This document shows, piece after piece, positions 40,348 through 48,812 of a DNA stretch of 51,820 bases. The DNA comes from Mesorhizobium sp. (GTDB taxonomy: Bacteria; Pseudomonadota; Alphaproteobacteria; Rhizobiales; Rhizobiaceae), in NCBI GenBank assembly GCA_004020545.1, contig SAQE01000044.1, forward strand, positions 1-51,820. The letters run 5' to 3'. The notes under the pieces are model-generated. The model worked only from the letters and a program-made list of their open reading frames with translations, searched no databases and had not been told where the DNA came from. A program made the translations under genes and the position numbers. Each line of letters opens with the position of its first letter. Within the stretch, counting starts at the first letter, position 1.

Positions 40348-40757
40348 TGTGCTCAGGCCCCAACGAGAGTTTGTTTCTAGACTGTGCCCTTTTTTGAGAT
40401 CGGGCATCGCGCGAATTTCATGCAGGCAAGCCCCTGCGATTCGCGTCGCATCATCCTAATGGCGCTGTGCTGCAAGTAAGTCAATTCGCCTATTAAAATA
40501 TATTCGGCGATATTCATCAAATATTGCCGTTTCAGCTTCAAAAATTCGTGCGTCGTGTAACTTAGCGAGATTTTTCTGGCCGGACCAGCGCAGCCTGACG
40601 CTGCGTCAAGTTCGCTTTACACCTCAGGCGGCGGCAGACATAGTCCTTAATGCTTGACTAATGCTTGTCTGCCCCCAACGGCAAGCATCGAAAAATCACA
40701 CATGCCAGAGGCTACAAGGACACTCTCGCTCGCGCGGAGCGGGTAGTGAGGAACCTC
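40348..40757. other. mucR upstream region with AT-rich block and repeats
   Basis: This 410-base gap holds no supported gene. It contains a nested inverted repeat (CGCGAAT/ATTCGCG at 40410-40445 with inner GCAGG/CCTGC), an AT-rich block at about 40488-40570 (TATTAAAATATATTCG, then CAAATATTGCCG), and a tandem TAATGCTTG pair (40648-40656 and 40659-40667, 11 bp apart). These are the likely promoter and control sites of mucR. Confidence 0.5.
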
Positions 40758-41126
40758 TCAATAGGGCGTGATATACTTGCCGTAGACCCAGCCGGTGACG
40801 AAATGACCGTTCTGCGCCGGATCGTGCCAGACCTCGCACCAGCGATGGCGGATCGCCTGGCGCTGCTTCCAGTGCGGTTGGCCGGCAATGTCGAGCAGAT
40901 CTATCCCGCCCGTGCAGCGGCCGGTCATCTGCAGGACGGTGCCATTTGGATAGGCCGCCTGCTTTTGCGATGTGTTTGACGGATATTTGCGGGCGTTGAG
41001 CGTGTCGCCGAACGGCACACCCGCCACTTGCCAGGCGGCGAACGCGGTTGCATGAGACTGACTGGAAAGGGCCAGGACTACCGAAGCGATGACGAAAGCC
41101 ATTGCAGTGCGAACATAGGACTTCAT
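40758..41126 (-). CDS. Exported SH3-like domain protein
   Basis: The 122-aa product has a signal peptide (about 1-25, MKSYVRTAMAFVIASVVLAL). The mature domain has an SH3b-like pattern (DTLNARKYPSNTSQ, then GRCTGGIDLLDIAGQPHWKQ, then WCEVWHDPAQNGHFVTGWVY, ending GKYITPY), as in bacterial wall-associated SH3 proteins. Function unknown. GGGGG lies about 6 bases upstream of ATG 41126. Confidence 0.72.
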   Translation of the reverse strand: MKSYVRTAMAFVIASVVLALSSQSHATAFAAWQVAGVPFGDTLNARKYPSNTSQKQAAYPNGTVLQMTGRCTGGIDLLDIAGQPHWKQRQAIRHRWCEVWHDPAQNGHFVTGWVYGKYITPY

Positions 41127-41247
41127 CTTTTCCCCCTTCAACTTGCCTTATGCAGGCGGTCTTGAAGCCCGCCCCTTGAACCGCTGCTGAGTGGCGTGTT
41201 CATTCGCCATTCAAGCAAACTTCAGGCAAATTCCACAGCGAGACGCA

Positions 41248-43347
41248 ATGACCAGATCTTCCGCCTTCCCGACCGCCATCCCGCCGCGGCCCGAGAAACG
41301 CCCCGTCTTCGACACGCATCACGGCATCACCCGGACCGACGACTATGCCTGGATGCGGACCGACAACTGGCAGGCGATGTTCAGGGACCCATCGCTCCTC
41401 GACGGTGCGATCCGCTCCCATCTCGAGGCCGAGAATGTCTACCAGGCGACGTTGATGGCCGACACGGCAGAACTGCGAGCCAAGCTTTTCGCCGAGATGA
41501 AGGGGCGCATCAAGGAAGACGATTCGACAGTTCCGATGAAGGACGGCCCCTATGCCTATGGCTCGTCCTTCCGGCAGGGCGGCGAGCATCCGCGCTACTT
41601 CCGCACGCCGCGCGACGGCGGCGTGGACGAGATCCTGCTCGACGGCGATAAGGAAGCGGAAGGCAAGCCCTATTTCCGCCTCGGCGGCGTCGACCATTCG
41701 GCCGACCACAGGAAGCTGCTCTGGGCCTTCGATGACAAGGGCTCGGAATTCTTCTCGCTGCGCGTGCGCGACATCGCCAGCGGCAAGGAACTGGCCGATC
41801 AGGTCCCGGATACGGGTGGCGGCGGGGTGTGGAACGCCGGCGACGGCGGCTTCTTCTATACTCGCCTCGACGACAATCATCGCCCGTCCAAGGTGTTCTT
41901 CCACGCGCTCGGCGACAGCCCGGAAATCGACCGGCTGATCTATGAGGAGACCGATCCCGGCTTCTTCATGGATGTCAGCGGCACACGCTCCAACGACTGG
42001 ATCATGATCGGCATCAACGACCATGAAACCTCCGAATACCGGCTTTTGCGCGCCGACCAGCCCTTCGCCGAACCGAAGCTGGTGGCGGCCCGCGAGACCG
42101 GCCTGCAATACGATCTCGAAGAAGGCGGCGACATCTTCTTCATCCTCACCAATGCCGACGGCGCCAAGGACTTCAAGATCATGACCGCGCCGGTCGAAAA
42201 CCCGGCACGCGCCAATTGGACGGAACTGGTGCCGCACGAGCCCGGCCGGTTGATCCTGTCGGCGCTGGGCTTCAAGCGTCATATGGTCAGGCTGGAGCGC
42301 AAGGAAGGGCTGCCGCGCATCGTCGTGCGCGAGCGCGCCAGCGGCGAGGAGCATTTCATTTCCTTCGACGAGGAGGCCTTCTCGCTCGGCCTCTCCGGCT
42401 CCTACGAATACGACACCGAGGTGATGCGCTTCACCTACTCGTCGATGACGACGCCGGCGCAGGTCTTCGACTACAACATGCGTACCCGAGAGCGCGTTCT
42501 ATTGAAGACGCAGGAAGTGCCTTCAGGCCATGATCCGGAGCACTATGTCACGCGCCGGCTGATGGCGCCCGCCGCCGACAGTGAACTGGTGCCGATCTCG
42601 CTGATCCATCATCGCGACACGCCGCTCGACGGCTCCGCGCCCTGCCTGCTTTATGGCTATGGCTCCTATGGGATCGCCGTTCCGGCCGCCTTCAACACCA
42701 ACTGCCTGTCGCTGGTCGATCGCGGCTTCGTCTACGCCATCGCCCATGTGCGCGGCGGCAAGGACAAGGGCTACGGCTGGTACGAGGACGGCAAACGTCG
42801 GCACAAGATGAACACCTTCACCGATTTCATCGCCTGCGCGCGCCATCTGGTGGCCGAGCGTTACACAAGGCACGACCGCATCGTCGCCCAAGGCGGTTCG
42901 GCCGGCGGCATGCTGATGGGTGCCATCGCCAACATGGCGCCGGAGAGCTTCGGCGGCATCGTCGCCGAGGTGCCCTTCGTCGACGTGCTCACCACCATGC
43001 TCGACGCCAGCTTGCCACTGACGCCGCCCGAATGGCCGGAATGGGGCAATCCGATCGCGTCGGCCGACGACTACGGCACGATCGCGGCCTACTCGCCCTA
43101 CGACAACGTCGCGGCGCTCGACTATCCGCCGATCCTGGCGCTGGCCGGGCTCACCGACCCGCGCGTCACCTATTGGGAGCCGGCCAAATGGGTGGCGCGG
43201 CTGCGCGACCGCAAGGCGGGCGACAATCCGGTGCTGTTCAAGATCAACATGGAATCCGGCCATGCCGGCGCGTCGGGCCGGTTCTCGCGCCTGGAGGAGA
43301 TCGCGTATATCTACGCCTATGCCCTGAAAGTGACCGGCAAGGTCTGA
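41248..43347 (+). CDS. ptrB: Oligopeptidase B-like S9 family serine peptidase
   Basis: The 699-aa cytoplasmic peptidase has an N-terminal beta-propeller and C-terminal alpha/beta-hydrolase domain. The catalytic triad is S551 (QGGSAGGMLMG), D637 (LTDPRVTYWEPAKWV) and H672 (ESGHAGASGRF). The family blocks YGSYGIAVPAAFNTNCLSLV and AHVRGGKDKGYGWYEDGK are present. Oligopeptidase B cleaves small peptides after basic residues. ATG 41248 is the family-like start (MTRSSAFPTAIPPRPEKR); the frame extends 19 codons upstream. Confidence 0.92.
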   Translation: MTRSSAFPTAIPPRPEKRPVFDTHHGITRTDDYAWMRTDNWQAMFRDPSLLDGAIRSHLEAENVYQATLMADTAELRAKLFAEMKGRIKEDDSTVPMKDGPYAYGSSFRQGGEHPRYFRTPRDGGVDEILLDGDKEAEGKPYFRLGGVDHSADHRKLLWAFDDKGSEFFSLRVRDIASGKELADQVPDTGGGGVWNAGDGGFFYTRLDDNHRPSKVFFHALGDSPEIDRLIYEETDPGFFMDVSGTRSNDWIMIGINDHETSEYRLLRADQPFAEPKLVAARETGLQYDLEEGGDIFFILTNADGAKDFKIMTAPVENPARANWTELVPHEPGRLILSALGFKRHMVRLERKEGLPRIVVRERASGEEHFISFDEEAFSLGLSGSYEYDTEVMRFTYSSMTTPAQVFDYNMRTRERVLLKTQEVPSGHDPEHYVTRRLMAPAADSELVPISLIHHRDTPLDGSAPCLLYGYGSYGIAVPAAFNTNCLSLVDRGFVYAIAHVRGGKDKGYGWYEDGKRRHKMNTFTDFIACARHLVAERYTRHDRIVAQGGSAGGMLMGAIANMAPESFGGIVAEVPFVDVLTTMLDASLPLTPPEWPEWGNPIASADDYGTIAAYSPYDNVAALDYPPILALAGLTDPRVTYWEPAKWVARLRDRKAGDNPVLFKINMESGHAGASGRFSRLEEIAYIYAYALKVTGKV

Positions 43348-43449
43348 TTTTTACTCGCAATTGCGACGACCACGCGCTACGCAATTCGCCGTCGTTTTTT
43401 GGTCGCGGCCCTTTCGGGTCGCGCCCGCCATACATTCGCAAGGGTCGTC

Positions 43450-43839
43450 ATGCTGCTCGTCGACGTCTATCTCGACAAATCGCCCATCCAGGGCATCGGC
43501 GTCTTCGCCAAACACCGCATTCCAAAAGGCACGTTGATCTGGAAGCTTGATCCAAGATTCGACCGATGCATTCCCGTCGACACCTATGAGAACGAATCCG
43601 GCCCGGTGAAATCCTATCTCGACCGCTATTCCTATCCCGACCGGCGAGACCCCAACTACATCGTCTTCGAGGCGGATGACGCCCGCTACATGAACCACGC
43701 CGACGAGCCGAACTGCGACGTGTCCTCGCCCGAGGAGACCTACGCATCGCGCGACATCGCGCCCGGCGAGGAGCTGACCTGCGACTACAACCACTTTTTC
43801 GAAAACGGCTTCGACTTCCTCGGCGACCGCCACCCGTAG
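43450..43839 (+). CDS. SET domain protein (lysine methyltransferase-like)
   Basis: The 129-aa compact SET domain has the pattern VYLDKSPIQGIGVFAKHRIP, then YMNHADEPNCDV (NHxxxPNC, cofactor-binding) and EELTCDYNHFFENGF (ELTYDY-like, catalytic tyrosine region). The protein is complete but lacks pre-SET and post-SET cysteine domains. Bacterial SET proteins modify few known targets, and the substrate is unknown. The start is ATG 43450; the region before it is a repeat with GCAATTGCG and a T-run. Confidence 0.82.
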   Translation: MLLVDVYLDKSPIQGIGVFAKHRIPKGTLIWKLDPRFDRCIPVDTYENESGPVKSYLDRYSYPDRRDPNYIVFEADDARYMNHADEPNCDVSSPEETYASRDIAPGEELTCDYNHFFENGFDFLGDRHP

Positions 43840-43846
43840 CCTGAGA

Positions 43847-44794
43847 TCATTTTGCCGGCTTGCGCGCCGGGTAGCCGTTGGGGTGCGGCGGGACGGCCCT
43901 GAGATAGGCGGCGATCGCGGCGCGGTCGTCGGCCGTCAACTCGGCCATGTTGCGCTGCACCTCGACCATGGCGCCGCCGACGGAATCGAAATCGGGCGTG
44001 AAGCCGGTTTCGAGATAATTGGCGATGTCGGCCTCCGACCAGCTTTTGATGCTGTTCCCGTCGGGGGTGATGTTGGGCACGACGCCTGAGCCTTCGGCGG
44101 CCACGGCTCCCGCGAGCCACTCGGCCTTCTTGACGCCGCCGGCGAAATCGCGCGGCGTGTGGCATTCGCCGCAATGGCCGGGGCCCTCGACCAGATAGCG
44201 GCCGGCCAGCACCTTGTCCGGCGTGCCGTCGGGCAAGGCGATTACCGGATCGGAGCTGAGATAGAGCCGCTTCCAGAGACCAATGCCGCGACGGATGTTG
44301 AAGGGGAAGGACAGCTTGTGGCCGGGCGCCTTGCCGGCGACCGCCGGCAGCGTCTTCATGAAGGCATAGAGATCGGCGATGTCGGCCGGCTTCATGCGCG
44401 CATAGGAGGCATAGGGAAAAGCCGGATAGAAATTCTCGCCGGAGGGCGAAACGCCCTTCAGCATGGCATTGGCGAAATCTTGCTCGCTCCAGGCGCCGAT
44501 ACCGTCCTTGGCATCCTGCGAGATGTTGGGCGGCACGAAAGTGCCGAACGGCGTCTTCAATTCCAGCCCGCCGGCAAGCTCCAGGCGGCCGTCACCCTTC
44601 GAGCCCGGTTTGGCATGGCAGGACGTACAGCCGCCGGCATTGAAGATGCGCTGGCCCCTGGCGGCATCGCCGGTCCCGAGTTCAGCGACAGTCGCCGCAT
44701 CGAGCCGGACTGGCGCCGACAAAGCCCAACCGGCGACCGCGCCGGCGCCGCCCAGCACGATGACGGCGCCAACGAGCTTCTTCAGCCAGGCCAT
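43847..44794 (-). CDS. Membrane-anchored diheme cytochrome c
   Basis: The 315-aa protein has an N-terminal anchor helix (about 8-27) and two class I haem sites: C56-x-x-C59-H60 (GGCTSCHAKPG) and C208-x-x-C211-H212 (GHCGECHTPRD). It looks like the cytochrome subunits of membrane alcohol/gluconate-type dehydrogenases, but no dehydrogenase is adjacent. It starts 9 bases after the cytochrome c556-like gene and is cotranscribed with it, so both may feed electrons to the same oxidase. The haems would be attached by the CcmIEFH system seen in this window. Confidence 0.9.
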   Translation of the reverse strand: MAWLKKLVGAVIVLGGAGAVAGWALSAPVRLDAATVAELGTGDAARGQRIFNAGGCTSCHAKPGSKGDGRLELAGGLELKTPFGTFVPPNISQDAKDGIGAWSEQDFANAMLKGVSPSGENFYPAFPYASYARMKPADIADLYAFMKTLPAVAGKAPGHKLSFPFNIRRGIGLWKRLYLSSDPVIALPDGTPDKVLAGRYLVEGPGHCGECHTPRDFAGGVKKAEWLAGAVAAEGSGVVPNITPDGNSIKSWSEADIANYLETGFTPDFDSVGGAMVEVQRNMAELTADDRAAIAAYLRAVPPHPNGYPARKPAK

Positions 44795-44803
44795 ATCAGG
44801 CGA

Positions 44804-45241
44804 TCAGCCCTTCTTGATCCTGTAGCTCTGGTGGCAGGTGCCGCAGTCGCCGCCGATCGTGTTGAGCTGTGCCTTCAAGGCATCGACATCGGTCGGCGGG
44901 GAAGCGACCGCGGCCTTGACATTGGTCAACAACTTATCCTCGGTAGCCTTGAAGCCCGCCATGTCTTCCCAGATCTTGGGCGCGGCCGTGGTATCGCCCT
45001 TATCGCTGCCGGCGGGAAACAGCTTCTCGGCGTCGAACCTCTCGGCATTGGCCTGCAATGCCTTGAGTGTCGTCAACACGGCGGTGGCGTCGAAATCCTC
45101 CTCGCCCTTGACGACCTTCGACAACTGGCCGGCGAGCTTGCCGCGCTCCTTCATCAGGGCCTGGCGATCCTGGACCGGATCGGCAAAGGCGGCTGAACCG
45201 ACAAGAGCGAGCATAGAGATGGCAAGGACAAGCTTTCTCAT
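44804..45241 (-). CDS. Cytochrome c556/c-prime family protein
   Basis: The 145-aa exported protein has a signal peptide (about 1-20, MRKLVLAISMLALVGSAAFA). A four-helix cytochrome c'/c556 fold follows, with the C-terminal haem motif C133-x-x-C136-H137 (DCGTCHQSYRIKK). The usual methionine axial ligand of c556 would be near the start of the mature protein. It is upstream of the diheme cytochrome gene. Confidence 0.9.
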   Translation of the reverse strand: MRKLVLAISMLALVGSAAFADPVQDRQALMKERGKLAGQLSKVVKGEEDFDATAVLTTLKALQANAERFDAEKLFPAGSDKGDTTAAPKIWEDMAGFKATEDKLLTNVKAAVASPPTDVDALKAQLNTIGGDCGTCHQSYRIKKG

Positions 45242-45357
45242 TCAATTGGCTCCATGGTGAAGGAAGAGAGCGACTGAACGTTAACGGACGTCGCGGCGGA
45301 AATATTCCTCAGCGCCGCGACAATTCTCCGGACAGGGATCGACCTCCAGTAGCCGGC

Positions 45358-45388
45358 GAAAAAGAAAAGCCCCGGCATGCCGGGGCTC
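45358..45388 (-). terminator. Intrinsic terminator after sodB
   Basis: A perfect palindrome AGCCCCGGCATGCCGGGGCT (45369-45388) is followed on the minus strand by TTTCTTTTTC. It lies 14 bases downstream of the sodB stop codon. Confidence 0.88.
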
Positions 45389-45402
45389 TTTCGTCGAATT
45401 GA

Positions 45403-46005
45403 TCAGCCTTTCGCCTTCTCATAAAGCTCCAGAACATAATCCCAGTTGATGAGGCTATCGACGAAGGCTTCGAGATATTTCGGCCGCGCGTTGCGGTAGT
45501 CGATGTAATAGGAGTGTTCCCACACGTCGACGCCGAGGATCGGCGAAGCGCCATGGACCAGCGGGTTCTCGCCGTTGGGGGTCTTCGAGATCGCGAGCTT
45601 GCCGTCCTCGACCGAGAGCCATGCCCAGCCGGAGCCGAACTGGGTGGTGCCGGCGGCGACGAAATCCGCCTTGAACTTGTCGTAGCCGCCGAGATCGCTG
45701 TCGACGGCCTTCTGCAGCGCGCCCGGCAGCTTGTTGCCGCCGCCGCCCTTCTTCATCCATTTCCAGAAGTGGATGTGGTTGTAGTGCTGGGCGGCGTTGT
45801 TGAAGAGCCCGGCATTCTTGCCGAAGGACTGCTTCACGACCTCTTCAACCGACAGGTCGCCCATTCCAGCCTCGGCGGCCAGCTTGTTGCCGTTGTCGAC
45901 ATAGGCTTTGTGGTGCTTGTCGTGGTGATACTCCAGCGTCTCCTTCGACATGTAAGGCTGCAGCGCCTCATAGTCGTAAGGCAAAGCGGGCAACTCAAAA
46001 GCCAT
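45403..46005 (-). CDS. sodB: Superoxide dismutase [Fe/Mn]
   Basis: Converts superoxide to hydrogen peroxide and oxygen. The 200-aa product matches iron/manganese SOD. The first metal histidine is H27 (LEYHHDKHHKAYV), the second lies in NNAAQHYNHIHFWKWM, and the last aspartate/histidine pair is in DVWEHSYYIDYRNARP. ATG 46005 is preceded by TGAGGGAG. A hairpin lies just upstream and a strong terminator downstream. The iron-type sequence hints at a SodB, but metal choice is not certain. Confidence 0.95.
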   Translation of the reverse strand: MAFELPALPYDYEALQPYMSKETLEYHHDKHHKAYVDNGNKLAAEAGMGDLSVEEVVKQSFGKNAGLFNNAAQHYNHIHFWKWMKKGGGGNKLPGALQKAVDSDLGGYDKFKADFVAAGTTQFGSGWAWLSVEDGKLAISKTPNGENPLVHGASPILGVDVWEHSYYIDYRNARPKYLEAFVDSLINWDYVLELYEKAKG

Positions 46006-46023
46006 GGATGGTACTCCCTCAGG

Positions 46024-46049
46024 AAAAAGTCCGGTGCAACTACCGGACT
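46024..46049 (-). terminator. Hairpin with T-run between ilvE-like gene and sodB
   Basis: On the minus strand AGTCCGGT, loop AGTTGC, ACCGGACT, then TTTTCC. It ends only 18 bases before the sodB start. It may end ilvE-like transcription or be a leader hairpin of sodB. Confidence 0.62.
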
Positions 46050-46077
46050 AAGATAGGTCTGGAATGGATTGGGGCAA
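46050..46077 (-). promoter_or_regulatory. Candidate sigma-70 promoter for sodB
   Basis: Minus strand TTGCCC (-35-like), 16-base spacer, TATCTT (-10-like) just before the hairpin at 46024-46049. If used, transcription would start inside or beyond the stem. Weak consensus match; no experiment seen. Confidence 0.3.
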
Positions 46078-46112
46078 CTCCGGAATGAAGCGCCGGTCGC
46101 CTTTTTATCCGC

Positions 46113-46991
46113 TCAGGCGGCGGGAGTCGAATGCGCCCAATCCCAATAGAGCTCGCGCGCCTTCTTGGCCACCGGTCCGGGCTGGAGATCGCGGTCCTCG
46201 ATGCGGGTGATCGGCACCACTTTCGAATGGTTGCCGGTCGAGAATATCTCGTCCGCTTCGAGGAAATCGCGGATCGTGAGCGTCTTTTCGGTGGTCCTGA
46301 AGCCGTAGTCGCCGAGCAGGTTGATCGTGCGCGAGCGGGTGATGCCGGACAGGAACGTGCCGTTCGCAGCCGGCGTCATCACATGGCCGTCCTTGACCAG
46401 GAAGATGTTGGAGGTGCCGGTCTCGGCGACGTTGCCCAGCATGTCGAGCACCAGCGCATTGTCGAAGCCACGATTCTTGGCCTCGAGGATGGCGCGGCCG
46501 TTGTTGGGATAGAGGCAGCCGGCCTTGGCGTTGGTCGGCATCGTCTCGAGGGTCGGCCGCCGGAATGGCGAGACGCCGATCGAAAAGCCGGAAGGCGGAA
46601 TCATCGGCGATTCATAGAGGCAGAGACAGAAGCGGGTCGAGGCCGGATCGGCCGGCACGCCCATATAGCCGCCATGCTCGGCCCAGTACATCGGCCTGAT
46701 ATAGACGGCGGTCCTGCCGTCGAATTTCTTCAGGCCATCCCAGGCCAGCCCGACGATCTCATCGGCGCTCATGGATGGCTTCAGGCCGAGCGCGATCGCC
46801 GAGGCGTTGACGCGCGCGGCATGACGGTCGAGATCGGGCGCCACGCCCTCAAACCAGCGGGCGCCGTCGAAGACGCTGGTGCCCAGCCACATGGCGTGGC
46901 TGCGCGGTCCGAGAATGGCGACGTTGCCCTCGTACCAGTCGCCGTCCAAATAGGTCCATGTCGCGGACTGCGCCGCCGCCGCCAGTGTCAT
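46113..46991 (-). CDS. Branched-chain amino acid aminotransferase-like (class IV PLP)
   Basis: The 292-aa fold-type IV PLP enzyme would transfer amino groups between branched-chain amino acids and 2-oxoglutarate. The PLP lysine is K156 in PTNAKAGCLYPNNGRAILEA. Other blocks are LGTSVFDGARWFEGVAP near the N-terminus and DMLGNVAETGTSNIFLVKDG. The closest match is the IlvE-like group (292 aa against about 300), though D-amino acid and 4-amino-4-deoxychorismate members share the fold. Confidence 0.88.
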   Translation of the reverse strand: MTLAAAAQSATWTYLDGDWYEGNVAILGPRSHAMWLGTSVFDGARWFEGVAPDLDRHAARVNASAIALGLKPSMSADEIVGLAWDGLKKFDGRTAVYIRPMYWAEHGGYMGVPADPASTRFCLCLYESPMIPPSGFSIGVSPFRRPTLETMPTNAKAGCLYPNNGRAILEAKNRGFDNALVLDMLGNVAETGTSNIFLVKDGHVMTPAANGTFLSGITRSRTINLLGDYGFRTTEKTLTIRDFLEADEIFSTGNHSKVVPITRIEDRDLQPGPVAKKARELYWDWAHSTPAA

Positions 46992-47143
46992 CGTTTGCCG
47001 TCCATATGGATGATTTCAGACCGCCATAGGACGACGCTTTGAAGGCCGGCGTCAACCGACATCGGCAAAAATCGTTGAGGCCAGAGGCACTTGACCGCAA
47101 TCAATGCTTGCACGGCAAGCCTGCGCGCCGCAAAACTTAAGCC

Positions 47144-47806
47144 ATGCATCATGCGGCCTATGTCTTCGACGCCTATGGCACGTTGTTCGACGTGCATGCG
47201 GCCGTGCGCCGCCATGCCGGCGAGATCGGACCGGACGGCCAGCTTCTCTCCGAAATCTGGCGCGCCAAGCAGCTCGAATATTCCTGGGTCAGGACGCTGA
47301 TGGGCGCCTATGCCGATTTCTGGCAGCTCACCGAGCAGGCGCTGGACTTCGCGCTCAAGAAGGTGCCTTCGGCCGATCCGGCGCTGAGAGCCAGGCTGCT
47401 GGAAGCGTATTGGCGGCTCGACTGCTACCCGGAAGTGCCGGCGGTGCTGAAGGCGCTCAAGGCATCGGGCGCGAAGCTTGCGATCCTCTCCAACGGCTCG
47501 CCGGAAATGCTGCAGGCGGCGGTGAAGTCCGCCGCCCTCGACCAGATCCTCGACGACGTCTTCTCGGTCGATGAGATCAAGCGCTTCAAGACCGACCCGT
47601 CGGTCTACGACATGGTGGTCACGGGCTGGCGGCTCTATCCGGAGGCGGTGTCGTTCCAGTCCTCCAACCGCTGGGACGTCGCGGGCGCTGCCAAGTTCGG
47701 CTTCCGCACCGTCTGGATCAATCGCACCAACCAGCCGGACGAATACCGGGACTTTCCGCCGGGGCTGATCCTGCCCTCGCTCGAAGGCCTTTTGGCAGGC
47801 GCCTGA
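47144..47806 (+). CDS. Haloacid dehalogenase, type II
   Basis: The 220-aa HAD-superfamily hydrolase resembles L-2-haloacid dehalogenases. The nucleophile is D9 in VFDAYGTLFDVHAA. Motif II is SNGS (LAILSNGSPEM), and the third and fourth are KRFKTDPSVYDMVV and SSNRWDVAGAAKFGF. Family members release halide from 2-halo acids, but the natural substrate here is unknown. The gene is divergent from the ilvE-like gene. Confidence 0.85.
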   Translation: MHHAAYVFDAYGTLFDVHAAVRRHAGEIGPDGQLLSEIWRAKQLEYSWVRTLMGAYADFWQLTEQALDFALKKVPSADPALRARLLEAYWRLDCYPEVPAVLKALKASGAKLAILSNGSPEMLQAAVKSAALDQILDDVFSVDEIKRFKTDPSVYDMVVTGWRLYPEAVSFQSSNRWDVAGAAKFGFRTVWINRTNQPDEYRDFPPGLILPSLEGLLAGA

Positions 47807-47979
47807 CCTTGCTGTTGCTGCAGCGCAACAGATGTGTCGTGGTCACAGCTTCGCCTTTGTTTGTCCACCCTGAGGCCAGAATTGGAACCGCCTATCACCG
47901 CCGACTATTATTGGAACTGCCGGCGGCCAGCCTGCGGATTCATGCTTTCTTGCGAGTTTAAGACCTAGAAAAGGCAACC

Positions 47980-48801
47980 ATGTCAGACGCTTCCTTCCGC
48001 ATCAGCCGCCGTGGCTTCCTCAATCTCACGGCCCTCGGCGCTGCTTCGGCCGCGGTTTCCGCCTGCACCACCACCGGTCCGGGCCCCGAACCTGTCCAGC
48101 CGCCACCGCCGGCCTATGTGGAACCGCCGCTCGGCGACTACGAGACGATGTATGGGCCGATATCCGACAACGGCTTCGACCTGCCGGCCATCCCGGTGAA
48201 CAAGATCGATCACCAATTCCTGCGCCAGATCGTTCCCGACCCGACCGGACAGCGGCCAGGCACGATCGTTGTCGATACGACGAACCACTTCCTCTATCTG
48301 GTGCGCGAGGGCGGCCAGGCGATCCGCTACGGCGTCGGCCTCGGCCGCGCCGGCTTCGAGTGGTCGGGCGACGCCGTGGTGCAGTGGAAGCAGAAGTGGC
48401 CGACATGGACGCCGCCGGACGAGATGGTCTCCCGCCAGCCGGAACTGACGCAATACAGCGCCAAGAATGGCGGCATGCCCGGTGGGCTGAAGAACCCGCT
48501 CGGCGCCCGCGCGCTCTACCTCTTCCAGGGCAATCAGGACACGCTCTACCGCCTGCACGGCTCGCCGGAATGGTGGTCGATCGGCAAGTCGGTCTCGTCG
48601 GGTTGCGTGCGCCTGATCAACCAGGACATCATCGACCTCTACGACCGCGTGCCCAACAAAAGCCCGGTGGTCGTGACGGCCGATATCGGCGAGCCTGTGA
48701 CCGACATGCCGGAGCGCCGGGCCATTCCGATCGACAACGGCGTGCCGACAGGTTCGATCCTGCTCGGGCCCGTAAAGCGGATCACCAACGAGATCTTCTG
48801 A
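47980..48801 (+). CDS. L,D-transpeptidase (YkuD) lipoprotein with Tat-like signal
   Basis: The 273-aa exported protein has an N-terminus SRRGFLNLTALGAASAAVSA followed by cysteine, combining a twin-arginine motif with a lipobox (VSAC, lipidation cysteine near residue 29). A Pro-rich linker leads to a YkuD domain (about 80-240). The catalytic histidine is H193 and cysteine C209 in SVSSGCVRL. L,D-transpeptidases make 3-3 crosslinks in peptidoglycan or attach lipoproteins. It would act on the periplasmic face of a membrane. Confidence 0.87.
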   Translation: MSDASFRISRRGFLNLTALGAASAAVSACTTTGPGPEPVQPPPPAYVEPPLGDYETMYGPISDNGFDLPAIPVNKIDHQFLRQIVPDPTGQRPGTIVVDTTNHFLYLVREGGQAIRYGVGLGRAGFEWSGDAVVQWKQKWPTWTPPDEMVSRQPELTQYSAKNGGMPGGLKNPLGARALYLFQGNQDTLYRLHGSPEWWSIGKSVSSGCVRLINQDIIDLYDRVPNKSPVVVTADIGEPVTDMPERRAIPIDNGVPTGSILLGPVKRITNEIF

Positions 48802-48812
48802 CGTGCGATTGA

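Noticed and set aside
40600-40757. tRNA or small RNA gene
   Set aside because: No cloverleaf pairing or terminal CCA-like end could be formed; short repeats explain the visible structure.
47882-47921. General stress (EcfG-type) promoter upstream of the L,D-transpeptidase
   Set aside because: TTGGAAC(C/T)GCC occurs twice, but neither copy is followed by a CGTT-like -10 at 16-17 bases.
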